Source: Cymodocea nodosa (taxonomy: Eukaryota > Streptophyta > Magnoliopsida > Alismatales > Cymodoceaceae). Taken from it: a stretch of 64,000 nt of DNA. Each line of letters opens with the position of its first letter. The stretch's first letter is position 1. The stretch covers positions 15,520,001 to 15,584,000 of the forward strand of contig CM072335.1 in assembly GCA_036874045.1 (NCBI GenBank). Reading direction: 5' to 3'. Shown here one piece after another: positions 19,305-30,629 of this stretch. The position numbers and the translations under genes were made by a program. The notes beneath the pieces are model-generated. The model worked only from the letters and a program-made list of their open reading frames with translations. It did no database searches and was not told the origin of the DNA.

Positions 19305-19370
19305 AGTTTTCTGGCGCCATTGCCGGGGAACTAAATAAGTTCTCTGGTGCCGCCAAAAAAATTCCAATCA
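19305..19370 (+). other. PBS-containing tail after the 3' LTR of B
   Basis: AGTTTTC, then TGGCGCCATTGCCGGGGA (19312-19329), the best-preserved PBS in the plus-strand copies. A second PBS-like start TGGTGCCGCC follows at 19345-19354, and then ATTCCAATCA. The tail lies between the LTR terminus and the ATCTG flank. A PBS does not belong after a 3' LTR. It may reflect insertion of a tandem LTR-internal-LTR form or recombination with another 5' LTR. Confidence 0.7.
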
Positions 19371-20380
19371 ATCTGTGAGGATACTTTCCTGATGTTGGGT
19401 CGATTTCAAGCCAAATACGATGCCTAACAACCACTGTGAGGAGTGATCACGTCGCGGGAAGGGAAGCCATTTTCACCAAGCACCGACTCATATCTTAGGA
19501 GATCGTAAAGCTTCTAGCCTTGGTTTCAAGTTGATGCTAGTATGCTGAGGAGGAGATCATCTTGTAATTCTAGACTCGCGATTCTATAGGGAGAAGAGAC
19601 AGGATTATAAGTGATTAAATTTTCAGTGATGTAATCGCGTCGCATGTAGTGACGGAAGTTTTTACTATCGATAGAGATTTTTACATTTCACCTTCCATTC
19701 ATCTTCAAGAACATATTAAAAACAAAAACACCAAAAACAACTACTTATTTGTGTTTACATTTAGTATGTAAGTGTTGTATTGTTTGTTTTGTATTGTGGT
19801 TAATGTTATCATTGTCCGTATTGTGAATGTTTTATGTCTGATTGATTTAGAAAATAGATAATAGTTTTACAGTTTACTGAAATTGTTATGTTCTAGATAC
19901 TTAAATATTTCAATGGTTACTATTTGAAATATCTAAATGTTAGTGTTGCTTAATGATAAATCTAATCTTAACTAGCATTAAAGAGCTTATTTGATGTTAT
20001 TTACAATATGTGGAATCGCCCAATGGTTGGCTAAATTCCTCTGTAATTAACAATATTGTTAGACTAGTGGAGTTAATTAAGTCCATGAGGTTAGTCCATT
20101 GAGTTAGCCATAACTCCATGAACTAGGTCTGTTGTGTTAACTGTAATTCAACGGAGTGTTTTACTGAACACATAAATTCCAATATAAAAATCGAAACAGT
20201 ACACAATTTTTATTCCATCTCTCTATGTGGGATCGACCTATACTTGCACACAAATACAATATACACTATACACTTGCAGTTAAAACACAAATTGGAATTA
20301 ATATCTAATTTGTGTGAAAGGTTGTTCTTCTAAAAGTAATTATTGATATAAGCATAAAAATAGAAGTTAACCTTTCAAAT
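19371..20380 (+). repeat. Internal LTR fragment in element A, right half
   Basis: Continues the LTR broken at 3520, from ATCTG-TGAGGATACTTTCC to GTTAACCTTTCAAAT. It then joins the 3' non-coding region of the family at about 20384, without an LTR terminus or PBS. The junction is a recombination or deletion point. Confidence 0.75.
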
Positions 20381-20383
20381 CAA

Positions 20384-22097
20384 TATAGAAACCAACTAGC
20401 TTGCTTGTGAGCCACCAAAGGCATGGGAGCCTAGGTTCCACACAAGACACTGATTTAACCATTTAACTTTTGTTGTTAAATGTTATTTTGTTATATATTC
20501 TGCTTTTATTTGTTAATGAAAAGTTTTGTAGAATTAAAAGTTAGAAGATATTCAAGGAGATATGAAAGAACAAGGTATGTAATTGATTACGTATCCTGAA
20601 TTTACATTTAAACACAGTTTGTGGAGTTATTCACTAACTCAACGAATTAAGTTTGTTGAGTTAGGTGCTAAGTCAACGAAACAATATTCATACTTGCTAA
20701 CATTTACTATATTTACAGAAAAATCTTTTACATTGAGGACAATGCAAAATGTAGGTATAGGGGAGAGGTAATTAGATTAAAAATCAAGTAATCTTGTTAA
20801 TTAGAGGAACTAGAATTGTTCTACAAATTTCTATGGAAACTGAAATTGAAAATTTTTTATGAATTTACTGTAACTAATCGAAATTTCCTATAACTATCTA
20901 ATAATTGAGACTATAAAATTTTTAAGAACTGTAATTGCTTGAATGTTATATTTAGAATCGTATATAAGATACTACAAAATTTTACTATTAATATAAATCT
21001 TGATATACTATCTTATGTTTTTGCTTAATTTTATGAGTTTAACAATTTCACGATTTTAAAAGAAATCAGAATGCTTAACTGAAACTCAGTAAATTATCTT
21101 AAATCCTGAAAGAGCTGAAATGTTGATTTTTGGATTAAATGAAATACATATGATCAAGGATACATTTAATTTGATTGATTAAACTTGTAGAATGATTTAT
21201 GTGTAAATCTTATTAAACTATAGAAAAAGTATGAGCTTATTGATAGGGATTCATATTTTCAGTAAATTAGAGAAGCAGGATTATATGAGATTTGTTTTTA
21301 CTGCATCTGTATGAATGAAATACTTATATATACTGTGTTGAAAAGAAAAAAGAAAAAAAAAAAGAGAAAAAATTTGAGAGTTTATTGATTTGTTTGATCA
21401 TGAGTTTTTCTACTTGAGCAAATAGGTATGTAAGAATTGTTGACTTGAAAAAGGACTCTTTAAATCTAGCAACCTAAGATCCTGAGCAGACTTGGGATTG
21501 TTGACTGAAAGCTCGATACATGGATACACTAGAAAGCTCTTGTATAATTCAAGCTTTTCAAATTAACTTTTAAAGTACAAATATGCATATATTGTTCTGA
21601 AAAGATAAAAGTGTTTTCTTAAATATAGATATCTTTTGAATCAAGTATATTTTCTGTTATCTAAGATTACTAAAGTATGAATCTAGATTAGACTTTTGAA
21701 GTTGTTTATTTGAGATACAATTCATTATTCTTCTTGTTTTAATCATATTGAGTTGGATTGTGTTTTGATTCGTATGTAATTGAAATTTATTTTGGAAATC
21801 ATATTGAAAAATTCATGATAATAGATGTTTGAAAAAAATGATAATATAATTAGCATCTAAGTTATACTAATATATTTTGTATGTAATTTACATACGTTTA
21901 AATATATTTGCAGGTTGAAGACGAGAAAACAATGTTAAAATAGATTACTAAATAAATACAGAATATCTTTATAGTAATCTAATTTATGTATTCTGAAGAA
22001 AAAAAAATGAAGAATTAATTCTAACACTTTAGAAAGACCAACAAGCTAAATCTTAGTAGTTTGCTAAGGGACTAGCAAAATTTAAATATGAGGGAAG
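20384..22097 (+). other. 3' non-coding region of element A with polypurine tract
   Basis: Colinear with 15690-17341. It has the 64-base box (20388-20450), a donor CAAG/GTATGT at 20575, a GTTGAGTTA-type pair (20618-20662), CATTGAGGACAATG with purine run (20731-20769), the acceptor TTTGCAG at 21913, and PPT TATGAGGGAAG at 22087-22097. No gag or F-box ORF precedes it here. The ORF at 20583-20771 is a chance ORF. Confidence 0.7.
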
Positions 22098-24284
22098 TGT
22101 TTAGAATGAAAAAGTGCATAATATTAACAGTTAAATGATAGTTAATTACATAATATTTAGCTTATCATATGAGAATTAAGCCATTATGTTATAATTGCAC
22201 TATTATATGCTTTAATGAAAGAATCTGCATAATTTCAGGAAATTAGTGTTAATTAAGTATATTTTTGAACTGTTAGTAAGTTACAAGCTTTTTAAATTCC
22301 TAAGTATTTGAATTATTTGTTATTTCGAAGAGTTACATTTTAAGTACCAGACAATTATGTTTTAAATGCTTAAAGAATATTTTATTATTTCCTAGAATAC
22401 ATGTGTTGAAACATTAATGCATGACTTAAGTGAATGTTTGGTAAGTTATCTATTAACTATCCAAAATGCATTTGAGCATCGGATAGTTAGGTTTGCAAGT
22501 ATCTCAAAATATATTTTTATCATAAAAGTTACTAAGGACACGTGTTGTGATCTGAAAACTTGATTTAAGTGTGGTTTTATAGTATTAAGCATGATCTATT
22601 TTATTTGCATATATTTATATCATGTACAGGTGCACAGTAACAACTCGTTGAGTTACAGGTTTAAAGGTATAAAAAGATCACGTGAGAACTCATTGAGTTA
22701 GTGAGTAAAAACTATAAGTTGTATATCTGAACTTATTAAGTTAGAATTATGCACGTGTTAAATTTAAATGCTTTATTATGTCACGTGAACTACACATGTA
22801 TAACTCGTTAAGTTAGCATAACTATACACGTTGAGTTACTTGAATATACATTAAGGTAACATGTTGTGTTAGTAACTTATAAGTTACTTTATTGCACGTG
22901 TTTTATAGTTAAATCAACGAAGTAAGTCCGTTGAGTTACACTAACTCCATGGATCATTTATTTTCTAATATACCATTGTAGTAGTTGCTGAAATAGGAAA
23001 TTCTAAGGAAAACCATTTTTGCACATATCACACAGGAATTCACTCATGGAATGAAGAAGAAATCACCATCGTTGATTTGAAGGAAGGAAATCCAACCGAT
23101 CAATTAAGTAGAAGTAGTTATTACAAAAAGAAATATAAAATAAGAGGAGAAAGACGAAGAAGTGTGTGTAGGTGGAGAACCACGCTAACTACAGGAAGCA
23201 TCGGAAGTTCCCTGAAGCTCCACACCACCACCAAAATCACCAACCATCGGAGGCCTATGTGGATACTTTCTAAATGTCGGGTCGATTCTGAGCCAAACAC
23301 AATGACTAACAACCACTATGAGGAGTGATCGCGTTGTAGGAAGGGAAGCCATTTTCACTAAGCACTGACTCATATCTTAGGAGATCGTAAAGCTTCTAGC
23401 CCTGATTTCAAGTTGATGCCAGTATGCTGAAGAGGAGATCATCTTACAATTCTTGATTTGTGATTCTATAGGGAGAGGAGGCAAGATTGTAAGTGATTAA
23501 GTTTCAGTAGTGTAATCGCGTCGCATGTGGTGACAGAAGTTTTTACTATCGATAGAGATTTTTACATTTCACCTTTCGCTCATCTTCAAGAACATATCAA
23601 AACAAAAATACTAAAAACAACAAATTATCTGTGTTTACATTTAGTATTAAAGTGTTATATTGTTTGTTTTGTATCATGATTAATGTTATCATTGTCAGTA
23701 TTGTGAATGTTTTATGTTTATTTGATTTAGAAAATAAAAAATAGTTTTATTGATTATTGAAATTGATTCATTCTAGATACTTAAAGATTTTAATGGTTAC
23801 TATTTGAAATATCTGAATGTTAGTGTTGCTTAATGACAAATCTAATATTAACTAACATTAAAGAACTTAATTGATGTTATTTACATTCTATGGAACCGCC
23901 CAATGGTTGGCCGAATTCCTCTATAAATAGCAGTATTTAACTAGAAAGGTAAACTCCTAGAGTTAACTTAAGTCCACGAGGTTAGTCCGTTGAGTTAACC
24001 ATAACTCCACAAACTAAGTCTGTTGTGTTAACTATAACTCAATAGAGTGCTTAATTGAACACATATAAACTCCAATATAAAAATTAAAACAGTACACAAT
24101 TCTTACCCAATCTTTATGGGATCGACTTGTACTTGCACACAAATACAATATACACTGTTCACTTGCAGTTAAAATACAAATTGGATTTAACATCTAATTT
24201 TTGTGAAAGGTTTTTTGTTTACTTCTAAAAGTAATTATTGATTTAAGCATAAAAACAAATCAAAGAAGTTTTCACAAACCGAAC
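22098..24284 (+). repeat. 3' LTR of element A
   Basis: Begins TGTTTAGAATG after a PPT. It contains the AACTATCC/GGATAGTT repeats (about 22455-22490), GTTGAGTTA-type motifs at 22640-22945, TATAAAAT from 23134, and the leader with GTAAGT at 23490. The last bases are degraded: after AAAAACAAATCA the usual GTTAACA or CCAAACA end is not clear, and F-box sequence starts at about 24285. Confidence 0.78.
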
Positions 24285-24690
24285 AACCACCGTTTGTAGA
24301 ATATGATAAAATTCAATTAGGAATGCGGTATAATGAATATGATGATCTTACTTTATGTCTGATAAGATGGTGGGATGAATTGATGAAATTTCAAATATGA
24401 ATTATGAAAGACCTAAATGAATGGAAGTGGGAAGAGGAATATATTGAAATATATGTAGGAATAGAAACAACTACATTATCTTGGAAAGAAGAGGATCCCT
24501 TTCTACATTTCAATTCATTAATGGTAATACACTGATATTTAGTATTGATAACATACTGCAAGTTTACAATTTAAAAAAGAGAGTGGACTGCATTAAAACA
24601 TAATTAATAGTAAGAAGAATTATGCTTGAAAAGTTTGCTTGGACTTACACGTTTTTCCATTTGTCACTACTTTTCAATCATGTTCTTAAA
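24285..24690 (+). pseudogene. Fourth F-box copy, C-terminal fragment
   Basis: Colinear with the last 130 codons of the F-box ORFs (EYDKIQLGMRYNEYDD, RWWDELMKF, NEWKWEEEYIEI). It starts at the LTR end and lacks the F-box motif. Stops and frameshifts are present (for example TGA in FQI.IMKD and a base loss near 24490). It ends with the TTTTCAATCATGTTCTTAA tail seen in the other copies. Confidence 0.8.
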
Positions 24691-25064
24691 CTGTGATTTT
24701 GTACTTTTAATGTTGTGTGTACTCTACATTTATTTTTAGAAAAAAAATAAAATATCAATCCAATTTGTTGGTATTTGTTCTAGGAAACCAACTGGCTTGC
24801 TTGTGAGCCACCAAAGGCAAAGGAGCATGGGTTCCACACAAGACACTAATTTAATAATTTATGTTTTGTTGTTAGATGTTATTTTATTATATATTCTACT
24901 TTTATGTATGAATGAAAAGTTTTTCAGAATCAAAAGTCGGAAGATATTGAAGGAGATACAAAAGAAGAATTGATTACTTATCTTGAATTTACATTTAAAC
25001 TCAGTTGTGGAGTTATTCATTAACTCAACGAATTAAGTTCGTTGAGTTAGGTGCTAAGTCAATG
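24691..25064 (+). other. Truncated 3' non-coding region after the F-box fragment
   Basis: Contains the 64-base box (24783-24846) and a degraded form of the small exon, here missing the CAAGGTATGT donor. The family sequence stops at GGTGCTAAGTCAATG, where reverse-strand copia sequence begins. Confidence 0.7.
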
Positions 25065-25514
25065 ACCTAGTCCTAACTCCTTGATTAAGATCGCCTATTA
25101 TCTGATCAATAGGATGAGATGAAGCATAACGCCAATTTCTATGTTGTTCCACATTTTCTATAGATATGACATTATTTTCTTCTAAATCTTCATCATTTAA
25201 GTTTATATTTCTTATTCCGTCAGATAATCTCTCAATTTCTCTGTCAACATCATTTGGTACCATTTCTGGGAGAATTTCTGAATCAAAGTTTTCAGCATGT
25301 CTAAAATCCAAATGAAAATTTTCATGAAATTTCACATGCAGAGTTTCCTCAATGGTTTTTGTAAATTTGTTATAAACTCTATATGCCTTACTTCTAATGG
25401 AATAAACAACAAAAATACCCTCATCTGATTTGGCTCTAAATTTGTCTCTACGTTCCTTAGTGTTTAAAATAAACACTTGTAGCTAAAGGGTTTTAAATAA
25501 CTTATCTTGGTAAC
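25065..25514 (-). pseudogene. Ty1/copia integrase C-terminal fragment
   Basis: Reverse-strand open stretch of about 140 codons: FILNTKERRDKF, VYSIRSKAYRVYN, then a variable linker and HPIDQIIGDLNQGVRTRS. This is the classic end of copia integrase before reverse transcriptase. No other domain or LTR accompanies it. It lies between element A's tail and the LTR of C. Copia-1 has the homologous segment at 47560-47960 but is clearly diverged, so this is a different copia family. Confidence 0.85.
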
Positions 25515-27314
25515 TATTTACAATGAAAAAGTGCATAATATTAACGGTTAAATGATAGTTAATTGCATAATATTTAGCTTATCATATGAGAATTAAGCCA
25601 TTATGTTATAATTGCACTATTATATGCTTTAATGAAAGAATCTACATAATTTCAGGGAATTAATGTTAATTTAGTACATTTTTGAACTGTCGGTGAATTG
25701 CAGGCTGTAAAATTCTTAAGTATCCGAACTTTCTGTTATTTCGGAGAGTTATATTGCATGTACCAGACGATTATGTTTTAATTGCTTAAAGAATATTTTA
25801 TTATTTCCTAGAGTACACGTGTTGTAACTATAATGCATGACTTAAGTGGATTTTCGATAAGTTATTTGTTAACTATCCGAAATACATCTGAGCATCAAAT
25901 AGTTAGGTTCGTAAGTAGCTGAAATATCTGAACTCGTATAGTTAAGTTATTTACACGTGTGCTTTTAATGTTTTAAGTTGTTACATGTTTTCCATGTGTG
26001 TTCGGTAATGAAAATCGAAGAGTTAGATAACTGTTTGTGTTTTTATACGCATGGATAGATAACTATTCGAGTTTTATAAAATGACTAACGAACAGATAAG
26101 TTTTCTATGTTCAGTCACAAGTTTTGCAGGTGCAAAAACTCAAAGAGTTATAGATAAGTGTTTGAGTTTTTACAAGACTTAATGGATAAGTGTTCAACTA
26201 AAATGGAGACTAATATGCCACTGTAGTAGTTACAGAAACAGGACATTTGAAGGAAAATCACGATTGCACGTATCACGTAGGAATTCACTCATGCAAGGAA
26301 GAAGAAATCACCATCGTTGATATGAATGAAGGAAATCCAATCGATCATCTAAGCAAAAGCAGTTACTACTGAAGAAATATAAAAGAAGAGGAGAAAAAAC
26401 GGAGATCATAAAGCTTCTAGCCTTGGTTTCAGGTTGATGCCAATATGTTGAAGAAGAGATCATCTTGCAATTCTGAACTCGTGATTCTATAGGGAGAGGA
26501 GGCAAGATTGTAATTGATTAAGTTTTCAATGGTATAATCACGTCGTATGTAGTGACAGAAGTATTTACTATCGATAGAGATTTTTAAATTTCACCTTTCA
26601 CCCATTTTCATGAGCATATCAAAACAAAAAAATATCAAAAACAACAACTTATCTGTGTTTACATTTAGTATTTAAGTGTTGTATTGTTTGTTTTGTATCG
26701 TGATTAATGTTATCATTGTTAGTATTGTGAATGTTTTATGTTTGCTTGATTTAGAAAATAGAAAATAGTTTTACAGTTTACTGAAATTGATTCGTTCTAG
26801 ATATTTAATGGTTACTGTTTGAAATATCTGAATGTTAGTGTTGCTTAATAATAAATCTAATCTTAACTAACATTAAAGAGCTTAATTGATGTTATTTACA
26901 ATCTGTGGAACCGCCCAATGGTTGGCTGAATTCCTCTGTGAATAGCAGTATTTAACTGGATAGATAGACTCGTGGAGTTAACTTAAGTCCACGAGGTTAG
27001 TCCATTGAGTTATCCATAACTCAATGAACTAGGTCTATTGTGTTAACTGTAATTCAATGGAGTGCTTAACTGAATGCACATAAACTCAAATATAAAAATC
27101 GAAACAGTACACAATTCTTACTCAACTCTCTATGGGATCGATCTGTACTTGCACACAAGTACAATATACACTATGCACTTGCAATTAAAATACAAATTGA
27201 AATTAATATCTAATTTGTGTGAAAAGTTGTTAGTTTACTTCTAAAAGTAATTGTTGATATAAGATTAAAGACAAATTAAATAAGAAAAAACAGAAGTAAG
27301 AAAATCATCAAACA
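25515..27314 (+). repeat. 5' LTR of element C (deleted leader)
   Basis: Starts TATTTACAATG, a two-base variant of TGTTTAGAATG, directly after the copia fragment, and ends ATCAAACA at 27314. At 1800 bp it is shorter than B's LTR because, just after TATAAAAG (26378-26385), about 220 bases of the GC-richer leader are missing (junction near 26400). Promoter and U5 hairpins remain (about 26950-27065). Confidence 0.82.
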
Positions 27315-27321
27315 AGTTTTT

Positions 27322-27398
27322 TGGTGCCGTTGTCGGGGACTAGTTGTTTGATCTAACCTTTCACATCCAAACAAGTTTTCTAGCGTCGTTGCTAGGGA
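27322..27398 (+). other. Two tandem primer-binding sites in element C
   Basis: TGGTGCCGTTGTCGGGGA at 27322-27339 follows the LTR end by seven bases. After CTAGTTG...CATCCAAACA, which itself looks like an LTR 3' end, a second site TAGCGTCGTTGCTAGGGA stands at 27381-27398. Only the second is next to the normal leader. Confidence 0.75.
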
Positions 27399-27480
27399 GA
27401 TTGAGAAGCTAAGCAACTATGAGTGCTGTTTTGTTTTAATAGCAAGAGGAGTGTGTGTGTTTTCTTTTATAATTGAGAAT

Positions 27481-28531
27481 ATGGCATATGCTTATGCTCA
27501 AAGATTTCTGAAACCTGTAGTTAGCATATGTGAATTCTGCAATTTGGAAGGTCACGACATTTTTGATTGTTTGAAATTGAGACGATTGCAAATGGTTAGA
27601 TCACATGAATAGCAAATGAATTATCTTCAATATAATAGAGCTGAGTATGAGAATCCTATGGTTTACCCAACTAATGCTCAGTTTAGAATGTGTAATATGT
27701 TGAGAGATAAAGAAGTTTGGGATAGGTATGACAGACTAGAGCGTAGTTTAGAGCGAAATATGGACAAATTGGAACAATATATGTGTCAGCAACAAGAAAT
27801 CAACCAATTAAACTATAGAGAAGAATATTCAGAACCTAAAATTGATATCATTTATGAAACTAAAAAAACCATAATGAAAATTGATCAAAAATTGAATGTA
27901 ATGAGATTAAATAATCTTGAAAGAAAACTAAAAGCATTGGATGAATTTACAATGAAATTATAAGTTATGCAATAGGACAACACAAATGAAAATTTTAATG
28001 TTATAGAACTGCATAATTTACAAGACATACAAACAAAAGAAAATACCAAGAACAGTTGAAGATCATAATCACGAAAATGATATACAAGAACATCATGAAA
28101 GTAACAAAAATCTGGAAGATGTATGTATAATATTAAGATCTAGAATTGATATACCACCAAGAATTCAAAATGAAAGTAATATAAAGGTGGATAAGAGCAA
28201 AAATCAAAATGATAATGAGAATTTAATATCTGAAAACTTAGAAATCAATGAAGAAAGATCTAAATCTAAAAATGAGACTAAAAATGATCAAACAAATCAA
28301 ATGAAAGAAAAAGAATCTTTTAAATCACAATCTTTAGCACCCTATCCTGAAAGATTACAACAAACATTTCCTGAAAAATAAGAAAAAATTAGAGAAATTT
28401 TTGAAAAAGTACAATTTAACATTCCTTTGTTAGATTTATTGTAGAAAATGCCACCTTGTGCTAACTTTCTTAAGGATTGGTGTACTAAGAAAAGAGAGCA
28501 AAAAGTTTTAAGGAAAGTCTTTTTAGCTGAG
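27481..28531 (+). pseudogene. Zinc-knuckle / pre-protease ORF of element C
   Basis: Same start as in A (MAYAYAQRF). The CCHC knuckle C-EF-C-NLEG-H-DIFD-C is intact. A coiled-coil-like Lys/Glu/Asn-rich middle follows, and then the pre-protease block. Stops at 27610 (TAG), 27961 (CAA to TAA), 27973 (CAG to TAG), 28379 and 28441, and frameshifts near 28050. The ORF is broken at 28531, where an LTR start follows immediately; no protease active site is left. Confidence 0.8.
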
Positions 28532-29196
28532 TGTTTAGAATGAAAAAGTGCATAATATTAATGGTTAAATGATGGTTAATTGCATAATATTTAGCTTATC
28601 ATATGAGAATTAAGCCATTATGTTATAATTGCACTGTTATAAGCTTTAATTAAAGAATTTACTTAAATTGGGGGAATTAATGTTAATTTAGTACATTTCT
28701 GAACTGTCGGTAAGTTGCAGGCTGTGAAATTCTTAAGTATCCAAATTTTCTGATATTTCAGATAGTTATGTTTAACAGACCGAACATGTATCAGATAGTT
28801 ATGTTTAAACAGCTGAATAGTTATGTTTTGAAAGAATATTTTATTATTTCATGAAGTACACGTGTCGAAACCATAATGCATGACTTAAGTGAACTTTCAG
28901 TAAGTTATCTATAACTATCCGAAATTGCAGCTGGGCATCGGACAGTTATATGTGTAACTCTCCGAAATCTCTTTTTATTTATAAAATAGTTGTGGACACG
29001 TGTCATGTTCTAGGAAAGTGACTTAAGTGGATTTTTGGTAAGTTATCTCTAACTATCCGAAATGCATCTGAGCATCGAATAGTTAAGTTTATAACAATCC
29101 GAAATGCAGCTGAGCATCGGATAGTTAAGTTTATAAGTATCCGAAATGCATCTAGGCATCAGATAGTTAAGTTTGTAAGTATCTGAAATGCACCTG
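28532..29196 (+). repeat. LTR 5' fragment inserted in element C
   Basis: Begins exactly at TGTTTAGAATG, so it was an LTR terminus. It contains a tandem run of the unit ATCCGAAATGCATCTGAGCA with flanking GATAGTTAAG (about 28915-29195), giving several AACTATCCGA/TCGGATAGTT hairpins. It then stops and joins transposon-protein sequence near 29197. The deletion removed the rest of the LTR, protease and pol. Confidence 0.8.
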
Positions 29197-29682
29197 AGGA
29201 CTAAGCAGCAAATTAAGGATTGTTTAGCTATCAATCCTGGTGTGCCATTATTAAATAGATTAAAGCATTTAAATGGTAAAGCACACATGGTAGCTAACAT
29301 TCTGATTAAGAATGTCTATCAACGAGAGGGCCATGACATAGAATTAAATCAATTTGTCAAATGGGCCATGTATGTAGTTGTAAAGAAGATCCAAATAAAT
29401 TGGTCTGCAGTTTTTATCTCCAAGCTGAAAACAGTGAAGAAGAAATTATTTTATGGAGATTTGATTCCATTGCTGATGGTGGACTGTATTGATTTCACAA
29501 AATGGACATCAAAAAGGATCAGATCTAGAACCATTTCAGTGAAAGAATATAAGAATTTTGTAGCTGCAGAACTAGTTGTACCTTCTAGAGGAATTTCGGG
29601 AGCAGTAGAAAGGATAAATCAATTAGAGTAGAAATTAGAAAAACTCCAGAAGGAAGTAGAAGAACTTAGGCATAGAGATTAA
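29197..29682 (+). pseudogene. Putative plant transposon protein, C-terminal part (element C)
   Basis: Matches 11462-11937 of B: IKDCLAINPGVPLLNRLKHLNG, FVKWAMYVVVKKIQINWSAVFISKL, RSRTISVKEY, then a C-terminal coiled coil. Only one in-frame stop (TAG at 29629) before the natural TAA at 29680-29682. The first two thirds of the protein are absent. Confidence 0.65.
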
Positions 29683-30629
29683 ATTGTATTGTTCGTCTAC
29701 TTATGTGAAATTGTATGAAATTGTACGATGTACCTGTAATGTAATTGATTCATATTAATGAAGATAATTTTTCAAATGCAATTTTCATACGTGTGTTGGA
29801 TGTGAGAATGAATGGAATTTATTGAAAATTAAGTAATTTGTGGAACTTTATGAATGAATATGTAACAGATTTACAATTTGCTGAATGACAGGATAACTGC
29901 TTAAAAATTTATGCATGTTGTAAGGTAAAATATAAATTCTGCATAACATAAAATGACCTGCAAGTTAAATCTTTATATAATGTTCAGATTTAAATGTATT
30001 TTAATCAAAATGATGCATTAATGACATAGATTTAACTTTATTACAATTTGCAGAATGACAAAGAAAAAAGAAACAGAAAAGAACTTACGAGAGTAAAACT
30101 TAGAAGTTGCTAAGTGTTAACTCAACGAAGTAAGTCCGTTGTGTTAACCTTAACTCCACGAGGTCAGTAATATAATATAAGGTCACTCCGTTGAGTTATC
30201 TGCAATTCAACGAAGTTAGTCTATGGAGTTAGCAACAGTAACCGACTGTATTCTGTTGAGTTATCTATAACTCAACGAGGTTAGTTCGTGGATTAAGCAG
30301 AACGGTTATTCTTTTAACCACGAACGAAACTTCGTCGGTTTAGCGGTTACCAAAATTTGAAATGATTAGTGGTATACGTACCCACAAAAATAGGAACCAC
30401 GATGCACGTTGCAAGACACGTTCTTGAAACGAGATTTATTCACTTTATGGATGCACAGTATATATATGAAATATAATATTATTTACGAGTTACCAGCACT
30501 TTTAAAAGAAAGGAGAAGGCGTTGGAGGACCTAGAAGGAGAAGCAGCTGATTCAATTTCATCCGATGACAAATATTTATTGAATGGAAAGCTTCAGACTT
30601 GTATGTAATTAATCTTCTATTATTTATTT
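29683..30629 (+). promoter_or_regulatory. Spacer, hairpin array and predicted internal promoter (element C)
   Basis: AT-rich spacer, then GTTGAGTTA-type inverted repeats (30112-30300), AGCGGTTAC (30342-30350), CCACGATGCACGT (30397-30409), a TATATATA box (30459-30466) and a leader ending at a donor-like ACTT/GTATGTAA (GT at 30601-30602). Same order as B. The chance ORFs in this stretch are not supported. Confidence 0.55.

Larger units (their letters stand above)
3521..19370 (+). mobile_element. Athila-like element B, nearly complete and F-box bearing
   Basis: An almost full element of about 15.8 kb. It has a 5' LTR 3521-5485, PBS 5493-5510, pol 5531-9039, a transposon-protein ORF 9693-11937, capsid gag 12903-14250, an F-box ORF 14455-15594, a long 3' non-coding region, PPT 17331-17341 and a 3' LTR 17342-19304. 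The flanks GTCTG (3516-3520) and ATCTG (19371-19375) look like a decayed 5-bp target-site duplication inside an older LTR. The 3' end is odd because 66 bases, including a PBS, follow the 3' LTR before the duplication. Between PBS and protease the zinc-knuckle ORF is deleted. Over the first 260 bases the two LTRs are about 93% identical by eye, so insertion is not recent. Confidence 0.85.
1..24284 (+). mobile_element. Athila-like LTR retrotransposon A (interrupted by element B)
   Basis: Outer element. In order it has the 3' part of a 5' LTR (1-1013), a tRNA-Asp-type PBS, the zinc-knuckle/protease ORF (1123-2852), an LTR fragment that interrupts protease (2853-3520, continuing at 19371-20380), the family's 3' non-coding region (20384-22097), a polypurine tract and a 3' LTR from 22098. 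RT, integrase, gag and F-box are absent from A itself; the coding genes between 5531 and 15594 belong to nested element B. The LTR lying inside protease and running straight into the 3' non-coding region is best explained by recombination or deletion between two related copies. Boundaries of the outer element are incomplete because the window starts inside its LTR. Confidence 0.7.

Noticed and set aside
1-24284. Element A read as one intact large element containing all ORFs
   Set aside because: The LTR at 3521 with its own PBS, the matching LTR at 17342, a PPT at 17331 and the resumption of the broken LTR at 19376 show that B is a separate nested insertion.
29049-29300. Reverse-strand ORF with repeated CISDxYKLNYxM units
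   Set aside because: It is the translation of the tandem ATCCGAAATGCATC hairpin repeat in an LTR fragment; the repetition is at DNA level.
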